Shown: positions 45,501 through 57,500 of the stretch, piece by piece
Numbering within the stretch: the first letter of the stretch is position 1
Layout: every line of letters starts with the position of its first letter
Assembly (NCBI GenBank): GCA_023052935.1
Contig: CM041298.1
Coordinates: forward strand, 112,335,977 to 112,399,976
Direction of reading: 5' to 3'
DNA: 64,000 nt
From: Piezodorus guildinii
Taxonomy: Eukaryota > Arthropoda > Insecta > Hemiptera > Pentatomidae
Translations under genes and position numbers: made by a program
Notes under the pieces: generated by a model
What the model saw: only the letters and a program-made list of their open reading frames with translations
Database searches by the model: none
What the model was told of the DNA's origin: nothing

Positions 45501-48500
45501 GCATAAGATAATAATAAATTGGATAAAATGAGAAATTGAATAGACGTCATATAATCAACCTATACCTCAACAACCCATAAAGGGTCTTGGGTTCGGTAAA
45601 TATAGAGATTCGTACTGTTTCAAGCCGTGCAATGAGGTGATTAGGCCAGGTTTTTCCCCAATTTGGGTACCCACTTTAAACAGGCTGGGTCTGCCCCAGG
45701 AGGGTCTCCATACCCTAAGGTCACCCTCCCTCCACAGATGAATTAACAGAATAAATAATATTCTGTCATAGCCGGGATTTGAATCCAGGACCCGGAGAAC
45801 ATAGACTAGCGCTCTATCCACTAGATCATGCCGCTCCCATATAATAAACATAATATTTTATTGCTAAGTGCACTTGTGTTACGATTGAGTCAAAATCATA
45901 AATTTATAAACTCTTAATTGATCAACTAGTTCTTTTTTAAACATAAATGACAACACACTTAAAATGCACCTGAGCGAAGCAATGTCAATTTGCCAGTAAT
46001 TAATATAACATAAAAATAATACATACCTGAAAATGTTAGCTTGGATTTCTTCTTTTTTTTAACAGCGATTTCTTCATCTGAATCTTCTCCATCATTAGCT
46101 ATTGCTTCACTAAAAAGTAAAAGAAAACAAATATTTGTTTGGCATTCGTTGAGTTACACACATATATCATTATAAGTAAAGATACATTTTAATTTTAATT
46201 TTAATTTAATAATTAGAGAAGTATTATTCACCTACATAGTATTTTTACTGGTATCATTAAGAACAGTCTCTTCTCCATTGTTTTTGGAAGGAGAGCAAGA
46301 AGCATCCTCCTCTTTTGTGTTTGTATCAAGTTGCGTAAAAGATAAATCGTTTTGTTCAAGTTCATTCAAATCGATAGGTTGTGATGCAAAGGCACCAGAA
46401 CAAAGAGCCATTAAGTCATTATTTCTTTGTGAGCCAATACCTCCTAGATCTGCAAAAATAAAAAAAAATAAAATAAAATTTCACAATTTCTGGATCAACA
46501 AAAAGATTATCTGTTAAGAAATGTTAAAAAAAACTCACCTGGTTCTAACACAGGAACCCCCTGTAAAAAAATAAAGAAAAAAATGATTAAATAAAAATAA
46601 AAACAAAACAAATATAATAATTATATTTTAAAAGCTGATTAAAAATAACCTCATCCTTGTCAACCAGAGATGCTAGATCAACGCTTGGTGCATCAGAATA
46701 TTCATCAGCATCAGAACCATCATTATTATCTATGGCCTCTTCATCTGGTAAGATAAATTAATATGGATTAGTAATAAATGAAGAAGAAAAGACTATTTAA
46801 ATAAATAGTGACTTAATATACACTCCCCGTCAAAAGTATTGCAACACCTATAATTCTCGACATTTTCTTGGCTTTGACCTTAATCCAGACTTTGTTTATA
46901 TTTATAGTAATATTATTGGGTTGTGTCACATGAAACTGTCCGTTTTCAAGGGAAACAATTTTTATTAAAAATATGATATCAAAACAAGATAATTTTATTC
47001 GAAGTATTTACCTTCTTTTTCTACACATTTTTCCCAACGTGACACCAACTTTTTTATCCCCGAACTGAAAAACTCTGAGCTTTGAAGTGAAACAAAATCT
47101 GAAAACGCACTTTTCACTTGATGATCATTTTCAAAAAGTTTTCATTTGACGAAGTTGTCTAAATTCCTGAACAGGTGGTAATCTGTTGGAGACAAGTCGG
47201 GAGAATATGGTGGGTGCGGAAGAACTTCGTAGCCCAGTTCTTTCAATTTTTGCACCGTATGTTTTGAAACATGGGGTCTTGCTGCCGCTCAGTGAGATCA
47301 TGAGGTACCCATGTATCGAGCTTTTTTACTTTCCCAATACACTTTAAATGTCTGGAAACGGTAGATGCACAAGCATTGAGTTCTGCTGAGAGTCCATTAA
47401 CTGTTTGGTAGGGGGTTTCCTTCTACTGTATGTTTGAGGACATCGTTGTCTATTACGGATGGAGGTCTTCCTCGGGGCAAGTTTTTCATGTTGGTATCCC
47501 CAGCTGAAAACTTAACAAACCAACGGCGAATGATCCGTTCATTAACACTCCCTTCCCCAAACACCTTGCAAATATTTCTAGTGGCCTCAGCTGCTGAATG
47601 GTCGAGTTTAAACTCGTACAAAAATATTACTCGAAAATTGCGTGTTTACATGTTCATATTTGGAGGTATACTAAAAAGTGGGTAATTGATTGGGAAGCTA
47701 ATGTTTATAATACAAAGGTAGAGGATTATTAACTGTTTACTTTAAATATGTAAACATTTGGAAGAAAACAACAGAGACCTGCAAAATCCTTTATGTATTT
47801 CAGAAACTATAAAAACAGACATTTCATGTGAAAGAACCCAATATTTATTAAATGAGAGGTAATAGGGATTAGACATATCATTTTTATTCACTGTTTACCA
47901 ACAAATGATGGGATTTTGTTTCATTCATTTCAAATTTCATTTCAGTCCATGTATATCTTTCGTTTGCCTCAAGTATGTTCTCTCTTTTCTCTTAAGTCTA
48001 GTTAAAACAATTAATTGTATTCACAATGAATCGTTTAAGTCACGTTGATTCGGTCAGAATCATCACTCTCTAGAAGAAGGCAAACCATTGCGTTACATAG
48101 CAAATCGCTTTGGGATTCACTATTCTACTGTTTCAAGGACCATAAAAAGGTACAGGGAGACTTGTAGTCATTCGAGACGACCAACATCAGGGCATCCCAG
48201 GGTTACTAACCCCATAGAGGACCACTTCATTAAAATACAAGCACTTCGGAAGTGTAATTCGACTGCATCTTCCATTAAAAACTTGATCTCAGGTGTTCGA
48301 GGGTTATCAATCTCGGAGTCAACGGTCATTAGAAGACTAAAAGAGATAAACCATAGGTCAAGAAGGCCAGTGAAAGAACACCGTGTAAAAAGATTAAAAT
48401 TTGCAAGGGAACACTAATCTTGGACTGTGGAGGAATGGAAAAAAGTTTTATTCACTGATGAGACGAGAGTGGAACTTAACAGCCCAGATGGCTGTGAAAA

Positions 48501-51500
48501 AGTTTGGAGAAGGCCTGGAGAACGGTATAGTCAGTGCTGTACGTTAGATACTGAGCCCTTTGGAGAGGGTTCTCTCATGTTCTGGAGTGGCATATCTTGG
48601 GAGACATGCACCTAGTTAGTGCCAATCCAATGAGGGAATTTGAATGCTTTTGAGGTATGTAGAAATGATTCTTCAAGATCATGTAGTGCCTTTTATGCCA
48701 TTCATAGGCTCTGAATCATTGCTCATGCATGATAATGCTCGTCCTCACAAGGCAAGATGTGTTTCTGAATACCTGAACACCACAAATATTCACACCATTG
48801 ATTGGCCAGCAAGAAGTCCTGACCTTGACCTAATCGAGCACATTTGGGATTATCTTAAAAGAAAGGTTCGGTCACAAGATTCACTTCATACTACCCTTGA
48901 AATGTTAAAGCCAGCTGTACTGGAGGAGTGGGACAATATACCCCAAGATTATCCTCAAAATCTTTATACAAGTATGCCAAGACGGGTGGAAGCAGTCTTC
49001 AAGCCAGAGGGGGCAATACATCTTATTAAATGTAAATTAAAAATTTAATTTGTAAGTTAAAAGTTAAAATTGTAAAAAAAGTATGTTTTCTAAATATTTT
49101 GTTTATTGGAAGAAATATTGTAATTTATTTTAATACAAAGAAAGTTTTTTGTAAAATTTAAATATTTCCATGTGTTGCAATACTTTTGACAGAGAGTTTA
49201 TTTAAAAAACTGAGGTCTATTGAATAGCTAGTTACTAATGTGGTGTTTAATAAAAAAAATGCTGGTTTATAAAATACAAAGAACTGTAAATATTTTACTG
49301 GAAGGAATTAGTCCGGGTGGCGGTCATTAAATGAAACAACTAAATAGTTTCAACTATTTTATTGTTTGCCAACGTTTCGACCCCCTTTGTGGGTCATCAT
49401 CAGGGCGCATGGTGGGAGAATGGAAACTCAATTAGTAAATATTTTAGTTCCTTTATAGCATTTTATAAGCTTCTTTAATCCCATTCGACTTTTTCAAAAC
49501 AAGCCTCAGTTTAGTTATTTGTTTACAAGAAGTAACATGGCAGTATCCCACAAAATTCTTATAACTTCAAGGCACTAAAAAACCAAACCTGGGTCTTGGG
49601 TTCAGTACTTACAGAGATTTGTACTGCCATAGCCAGATTTGAACCTAGTACTTGGCACACTACTAACAAATGTACACTGAACCCCTGTTATAACTTATAA
49701 TTTTATTTAATATTAAATGAAGTTTTAAAAAGATAAATAAATGTGAAAAGAATAAAAGAAGTCTAACCATTTTCAGATTCTTCAGCTTCTTCATCAGCAA
49801 AAGGATTCTTTTCTTTTACATCATCTTTAATTATAACATCATCTTCAACCTCTGAATCACTTTCAGATTCTGTAGCAGTTAGTTCTTCCACTTCTTCCTC
49901 ATAATCTGGTTTCTCATCTGAAATAAATAAATAAAATACAAAATAATGATTATTTTATATACAAAAGTATAATAATTGTACCGGTAGTAGAACAGAAATA
50001 AACTTTACAAGAATGTGCAAAGAGAGTTTGATTACAAATATCCTTTGAAAAGACTGTGTTTACAACAACAAATCTAGAAATTTCTTAATTACAAACCAAA
50101 TATGAGGAAAGTAATGGAGTGTCATACTTATTATCAAGGAGAAATAATCTCTGAAAAATACTCACAAGAAAGAATAAAAAAAAACTTAGGATTAGTACAA
50201 GACCTTTATAATAAAAAATGTTTATCTCTAAATACCAAAATTAAACATTACAATACAGTAATTAAACCAACAATATTTTATGCCAGCAAAACCTTGAAAC
50301 TGAAAAGGAAAAAATATGTAGAAAATCTCAAGAAAGAAGAAAGAAAAATAATTAGGAAAATTCTGGAACCAAGATAGAAAAAAACCCTCTGAATACATAT
50401 TTGGGTCACCTGTAGCATAGTGGCTAGCATAACAGCATTCTATGTCCAAAGTCGCAGGTTCAAACCCACACGGGGCCCTAGGATTTTTTTAATGGGAGTA
50501 AAAAAACCTTAGTTATGCCGTCTTTTGGAGGGGATGTTAGAAGGTGGTCCCATGCCTGTGTGATACTAGGTACTCGTTAAAGTTCCCTATTCTAATTAAA
50601 CCTGGATAGGCAAAATTTAGGACTCCCAATGTAGCATTGTCCAATTAGCCACAACAGCATAAAGTGACATAAACAAACGAATATGCATTACAGAAAATGT
50701 CTAAAATCGAGGAAATATTCTAACATAGAGATAGATATGAGGAAAAGAACCCTTAATTTCTATGGCTACATAATGAGGCTTCCCGAATACAGACCAACAA
50801 ACAGATTAGTAAAATACCTAGCATCCCTCATTCGAGGAGAATGGATCCAAACTGTTAAAAAAGACTTGGAATAGACTGAAATTACCAAAGAAGAAATAGA
50901 CATGAGAAAAAATCTTAGAAAAAAAGTTGAAAAATAGCTGGTTGAACTAGAGAAAAAGCTGGTTGCGCCACGAGAACCAGAACGAATTGAAGCAAAGAAA
51001 GAAAGCTAAACTCTTGCAAAGAATGAAAAACCGGTGGGCAAATAAAAAGAACAAGAAGCCACAAAAATAAAACATCTTTATTTAGTTTCTTCCACTTTAG
51101 GAGCCTTAAGACTAATAATAACAATAATTATTATTATTGTATATGGTTTATGTTCCAACAAATAATAATATAAAAATCAATTACCCTCTCCAAAAATTTC
51201 TTCTTCATTTAATTTATATTCCTCTAAACGTTTGGCGACTTGCTGTTCTCTACATTGAGCAATTTTATTCCTCAAGGTTGCTTTTAATTTCATTCTAGTT
51301 TCTCCCGGTTTTGAAGAATCATCAACTCTAAGTTTTACACTATCTTCTTTTCTTTTAATTTCAACTGTTTCTTCTTTTATGTTGATTATTTCACCATTTT
51401 CATTGACCTCACTAATAGCTACGCTATAAGAAAAAAAAATGAAAAGATTAACTGCAATGAAAAGATAATTATTAAATTAAATTTTAACATCAAAAGAAAA

Positions 51501-54500
51501 ACTTGATTGAAATGTATTTTGCTTATAAACCTTCGGGAAAGAATGCCCTGAATGATAATAAAAAGAGTATCAAAATCCATCAAGTGTTTAAGAAGGAGTT
51601 TACGGAAACCAAGAAGCACATTATCATTATACCAGGTGTAGAAGTATGAAACCGGAATTTCCCTATAGATGGTGCTTGCTATCAGTTTAAAGACCGTAAG
51701 ACCGCTTCTGTAGCACCATCTTCTCCCTTTAACAGCTGATGAAGTTAGTCAACACACAATAACCTAAGTTTCATACACTGGTATATTTTCCTATAACCTC
51801 AAACATGTCGAGTTTTGTGCCTACGAACTGTGATTAGCGGACAGCATTGGTTTTCTGCTATCATTTGAAGAAAACTGCGGCAGAATCGCATATAATGCTT
51901 GTCAAAGCATATGGAGAACATGCTCTTGGCAAAACTCAATGCTTTGAGTGGTTTAAATAATTTAAAAGTGGTGATTTTGACGCGAGAAACGAGGAGTGTA
52001 GGAAACCACCAAAAAAGTTTGAAGACGAGGACTTGCAAGCCTTATTGGATGAAGAAGATACTCAGACTCAACAAGAACTCGTGGAACAATTAAATGTAAA
52101 AAAAAAAGCATTATCTATTCGCCTAAAAACTATGGGAAAGATTCAGAAAGGGGGTACTACATGAACTGAATGAAAAACAGCAAGAAAATTGAAAAACCAC
52201 TCGTCAAATGCTGTTTGTCAGATGTAAAAGAAAATCATTTCTTCATCGAATAGTGACAGGTGATGAAAAGTGGATATATTTTTAGAGTCCTAAGCATCGT
52301 AAATCATGAGTGAATCCAGACAAACCATCAACATCCACCAAATCGTTTTGGTCATATTATATTATGAGCTACTAAAACCTGGCGAAACCGTTAACACTGA
52401 TCGCTACCAACAACAAATGATCAATTTGAATCGAGCAATATGTGAAAAACAACCGGAATATGCAAAAATCCAATATAAAGTCATTTTGCTTCATGATAAT
52501 GCCCCTTTACATACAGCAAAACGGATCAGGGATACGATCAAGGTGTTCAATTGAAAAATACTAGCGCATACAGCATATTCTCCAGACTTGGCTCCGTCTG
52601 ATTACCATCTATTCGAATTATTGGGACATGCACTTGCTGAATAACACTTCGATTCGTATGAAAATGGCTCGACAACTGGTTCTCTTCAAAGGATGAATTG
52701 CATTTTTGGCATGGCATTCATAACCTGCCGAAGAGGTGGGAAAATTGTATAAAGTCCAATGGAGACTATATAGAATAAAATATTTTTCCTAATTTTCAAA
52801 TAACAGACGTGCAATTTTTACAAAAATTTCTGGTTTCATACTTCTAAATCTGGTTAGAGAGAAAAGAAATAAAATCTCCTGTTGAAATTTAATTTTTTGA
52901 GACCTTAAATTTATCAGGATAAAATGGTTAAGCTTCAAGATCATCCAATGTACAACAATAAAATATACATTTAAATAGTTCAAGAACAGAATAAACTGAA
53001 TAATTTAACTTACACAACGTTTTCTTGAACTTTAACTTTTGGTTTCAAAGTAATATGCTTCATAAACCTCGAAATCAGTTTTACTGCTCCAGGTTTCTCA
53101 GGAGATTTCTCAAAGTCTATTACTTCATCTGGTTGGCCACTTAGTTTAGGAACTTTATTGAACTTCATATCAGGTTTAAGTCTATTACTTCTGTTTAGAG
53201 TTTTTTGATTTCCAGTTTTATTAGCACTGATAGTTTCAGAATGATTTTCAGATTCAAGAAGTCTAAAGTCATCGACAGATGAGGAGTGTTCAGAAGATTC
53301 ATCTTTCAATGTTTCAAATAAGACAGAAGAACCCTTATTTTGAATTATTGAACTACATTCAAACTTTTCTTCTACCGATAAAGCGAAAATATCATCTTTT
53401 TCAGAAAGGCTTATTTTACTTGTATTTTTTATATCACAGACAATATTATCATTATCAGTTTCAAGAACTAATTCGTTTTGAGAGATCTTTTGTGTTTCTA
53501 TTTCTATATGTTTTAGATTTGTTTCAGTTACTTCATGATTTAATCTATCTTTAATTTCAGAATCACTTCTGATTTCTTGAACATCCTGACTAGTTTTATC
53601 TTGAATTTCTTGCGATTCTGTTTCAGTATAATGAAGACATAATTCCAATGAAGATTCTTGCATAAGACTGTCATTTTCAGTTCTAGATTTATCAATTTTG
53701 TCATCACTTAATTTCACAAGAGGAACAGAAGAACATTCATTATCACTAGCATCGCTTTCAGACTTGTAAAAAGACTCTGCTGTTTTTTCCCTTTCTTCAA
53801 TCTTTTCCCTAAGAAAAAAATAAAACTCAATAAATGTTGAATAAATTAATGATGCTAGTATAATTAAATTACTCTAAATATGATTGAATAATAGAGACTC
53901 TAAAATATAAATAATACCCTCATTTATCTGAGGCCTGATGTGCCACCATTTTTAAAATAAATTATTGATCTAAAACATAATAAATATGTTTTATTAAGCG
54001 TACAAATTTTTATTAAATGGATGTTTCAATTAAACACACAAATGAGTTTCACACTAATTAATACATTTAATAAAAATAAAACTCACTAATTAATACATTT
54101 AATAAAAATAAACCTCACTAATTAATAAATTTTATAAAATAAAAATTGAATAAAATAATGCTGCTCATATAATTAAATTACTCTAAATATGATTGAATAA
54201 AAGAGACTCTAAAATATACTGAATTCCCTGAATTATCTGAGGCCTGATGGTAGACAAAAAAAAATGATCCCCTCCCAAAATTTTTTGGGCATACATTTCA
54301 AGATACGTAGAACCCATATAACAAATTAAAAAAAAAATCTGTTTGTCGGAATTAATCAATAAATAAATACCAATAAATAAAAATGCTATGTTATAGAGAA
54401 TTACATTTCCAACAAAATGAAAAAAGAATCATTGAAATCAGCTAAGAAATGGCAGAGATATAGCATTTTAAAATTAGCAGTGGTGATAGGCCATTTTCCT

Positions 54501-57500
54501 TTGAATTATTTATTGCTTTTCATATTAGTTAACTGTCTTTAAATAGCTTTATAAATAGTTATACCCTAATATAGTTATTTGGGAATAATAAACCATTGTG
54601 TAATAATTTGAAGTTTGTTAAAAATAGTTTTGTCCAAAATGTTTCCTAAATATTCTCACTTTTATTTTTTTCTATTCTTTAAAATAAATTATTAATCTAA
54701 AATTAATTTTTTTTTTTTTTTTAGGAAGCATACGAATTACTATTGGATGTACATTTCAATAAACCACTAAAATTAATTTTACACTAATTAGTAAATTTTA
54801 TTAAACACATAAACCTACCAAACTTTACTGAGCTCATCAGTTGATGTCTTTAACGGTACAACTGGCAACGATTTTCTTCTATCTAGAAATTCCGATAAGC
54901 TTCTCTGCTTAGGACGATGATAAGGAAGTGAAATTCGTGATTGACGAACTAGTCTCTGAGTTTCACTTCTAATTTCCTCAATAGCTGTTTGTTTGGATTT
55001 TCTTTGTAAATTCTGAAAATTATGGAAACAAAATTGATAAATACCATAGAACTCAAAAGTTATAAAATTGGTTATATGAATATAAACAATTATTTAAAAG
55101 ATTTTTTCTGGCCTCCACCAATCTCAACTAGGCTTGGTTGTTGTTAAGGATTTAATCTATTCAGACAAATGATGGCTGTACATTCAAAGCTGTTGATCGC
55201 TCCATCTATCTTGACACTATGATAAACAGTGTGATTAGGGTGAGTGACGAGATTATAAGAAGAATAATGTGTGGTAACAAAGCTTCTTACAATCTCTCTA
55301 GGTTAATGAAATCTGCCCTACTATACTGTCAAAACGCACAAAGCTCAAATTATATAAGACCCTTATTAGGCCCGTTATGTGCTAAAGAGCAGACATGGAT
55401 GTTTAAAGTAGCCGATCAGCAGCCTTTAGAATATTTGAAAGAAAAACTATGAGACATATTTTCGGTCCAATAAATGAACAAGGCACATGATGTATTAGGT
55501 GTAATCCAGAATGGATGAACCTAATGCAACACAAAGATATTTTAAGATTTATTAAATAAAGAAGAATTAGTTGGCTGGATTAATTAATTAAAATGCCGGA
55601 TGAAAGAATGCCCAAAACAGTTCTTAGTGGTGAAACATTCCCAGGAAAAAGAAAGAGGGGAACCCCCTTAATTAAACCCACATAAATGCTGTATCAAAGA
55701 TGTAGAAGAGGATCCTCCTAAAACTGGAGTGACCAACTGCAGGAGACAGGAGAAGGATGGCGAAGCATTGTTGGAGAGGCCAAAGTTCATCTTGGACTGT
55801 AGAACTGGAGGTAGAAGAAGAATCAGAAACCATCAGTAAAAGCTGGATTCAAATATGTTTTTGTTGATTGAAATATAAACATTATCTTGAGGATGTAAAG
55901 TTGACTGTAGAAACTATTATAGGTGGAATAATCAGGAGTCAGTCTTTTTTTAAATATTTTTAATTTTGCCAAAGATTTGGCTCAAGCTTGTGAGCCATCA
56001 TCAGGGCATTACTGAGCCATGTCCTAATGATGGCTCACAAGCTTGAGCCGAAACGTTGGCAAAATTAAAAATATTTAAAAAAAGACTGACTCCTGATAAT
56101 TCCACCTATAATATAAACATTATCATATAAAAAGTTAATGAAACATAATGGATACCTGCATTTACATACATATACAGAAAATCTTATCTAAATGTAGATC
56201 GTCAAGCATACATGACAGCCCTTCAAATAGATTATACTAAAAATCCCACAAAAAATGTTACACAACATTTTTAATGTTATTTATTTTTCTATTTTGTACT
56301 TGTTCTAATTAACTATGCTCATTCCTTTCCTTTAATGTTAACAAAAAACTAACTAACACTTCTCTTAGCTTTGTCTTTTTTTTCTTTCTTCTTCTTCTTG
56401 GAAACGTCAACATTTTCTTCCATTTCATGGTCACTGACTTTTAATTGGCCTTCATCAGAAGATCCTTCAGCGTCATATATATCACTATCTAAAAACTGAA
56501 AAAAAAATGTTTAACTTAAATTTATAAGATATAGTAATATATTTAAAATATAAAATAATTTACATTAAAAATTTTGATATTCTTAATAAATAAATAAAGC
56601 AATATTTGTTAAGGAAAATACAGTAATCAATTCATATTTGTATTGGGTTGTAAAATAAGTTCATTGAGTTTTTCAATATATCAATTCAATCCTCTATGTG
56701 TTTATAAAATCATGTTTACTTGGTCAATAATATTTACATATTCTAAAAAAAAATTAGTAAAGGTACTATTATGCATCAATTCCAACCGAGATTCTGTTAT
56801 CTAAAAGTGGTATTTTGCTTGCTCAAAATGGAAAGGAAAAAAATTCCTATGTCATCATTTAATGATTTTTTATTCCCGACAGGAAAAATCCACAGCACAG
56901 ATGGTTAAAAAATTGTTTGCTTTAGAAGACTTAAAGCGCTAGGATCGTCCTTGAACAGTTGATGATGACACCAAATTCAAGCATAATTGATCAGAATTAT
57001 TTAGTTTTTGATTAAATAACTAAATAATATAATTGATTAAAAATATTTACAAGAATCTGAAGTTTTATCGAAATAATCAGTAAAAAACGCTACAAATTTA
57101 TTTTACAACTCAATATCTCACATCTTATCGAAATGCAGCTTGAAACAAATCTTTCGCTATCTTATTGTCTTCCATATGGAACTCTATTTCTTCTGATATC
57201 TGTAATTCTAATACCCTTCCGACCTTTTAATCCCATTTAAATTACTTCCTGATCGTTCCATTACCTAAGAATTCTGACTAGATCCCGTTTTTAATGAAAA
57301 TGTGTAAATAGAAAAATAAATTATATAAAGGTTTATCTATCATTATGATTACTATTTTTAACAGATAAGCATTGCATTTCACATGCAATTTTGCATTTTA
57401 GTCATAGCTGTGTGCAGGAATAAAATGATGATTTATTATCAATTATGAATTTATTTTTAACTATTTGTTTCTACTTATTAAAGTTTGTAATTTGTTTTTT

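Larger units (their letters stand above)
46821..49198 (+). mobile_element. Tc1-like transposon, interrupted by a mariner
   Basis: The ends are inverted: CACTCCCCGTCAAAAGTATT on the left, AACTCTCTGTCAAAAGTATT reversed on the right, both followed by GCAACAC. TA flanks both sides (46819-46820 and 49199-49200). The transposase is on the plus strand from about 48060. Without the nested mariner the element is about 1.45 kb. Confidence 0.92.
55922..56110. mobile_element. Inverted pair of PLE terminal repeats
   Basis: The left half (minus) and right half (plus) are inverted copies of about 80 bases: GACTCCTGATAATTCCACC, AAAATTAAAAATATTT, and the hammerhead-like segments at 55968-56007 and 56021-56060. 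A spacer of about 14 bases separates them. Nothing is coded. Confidence 0.8.

Noticed and set aside
45774..45837. A tRNA gene candidate with A and B boxes
   Set aside because: The acceptor stem does not close, and the segment is the head of a repeated SINE with a body and target duplication.
50399..50475. A second tRNA gene candidate
   Set aside because: Same reason: it is a SINE head with recurring body copies elsewhere in the window.
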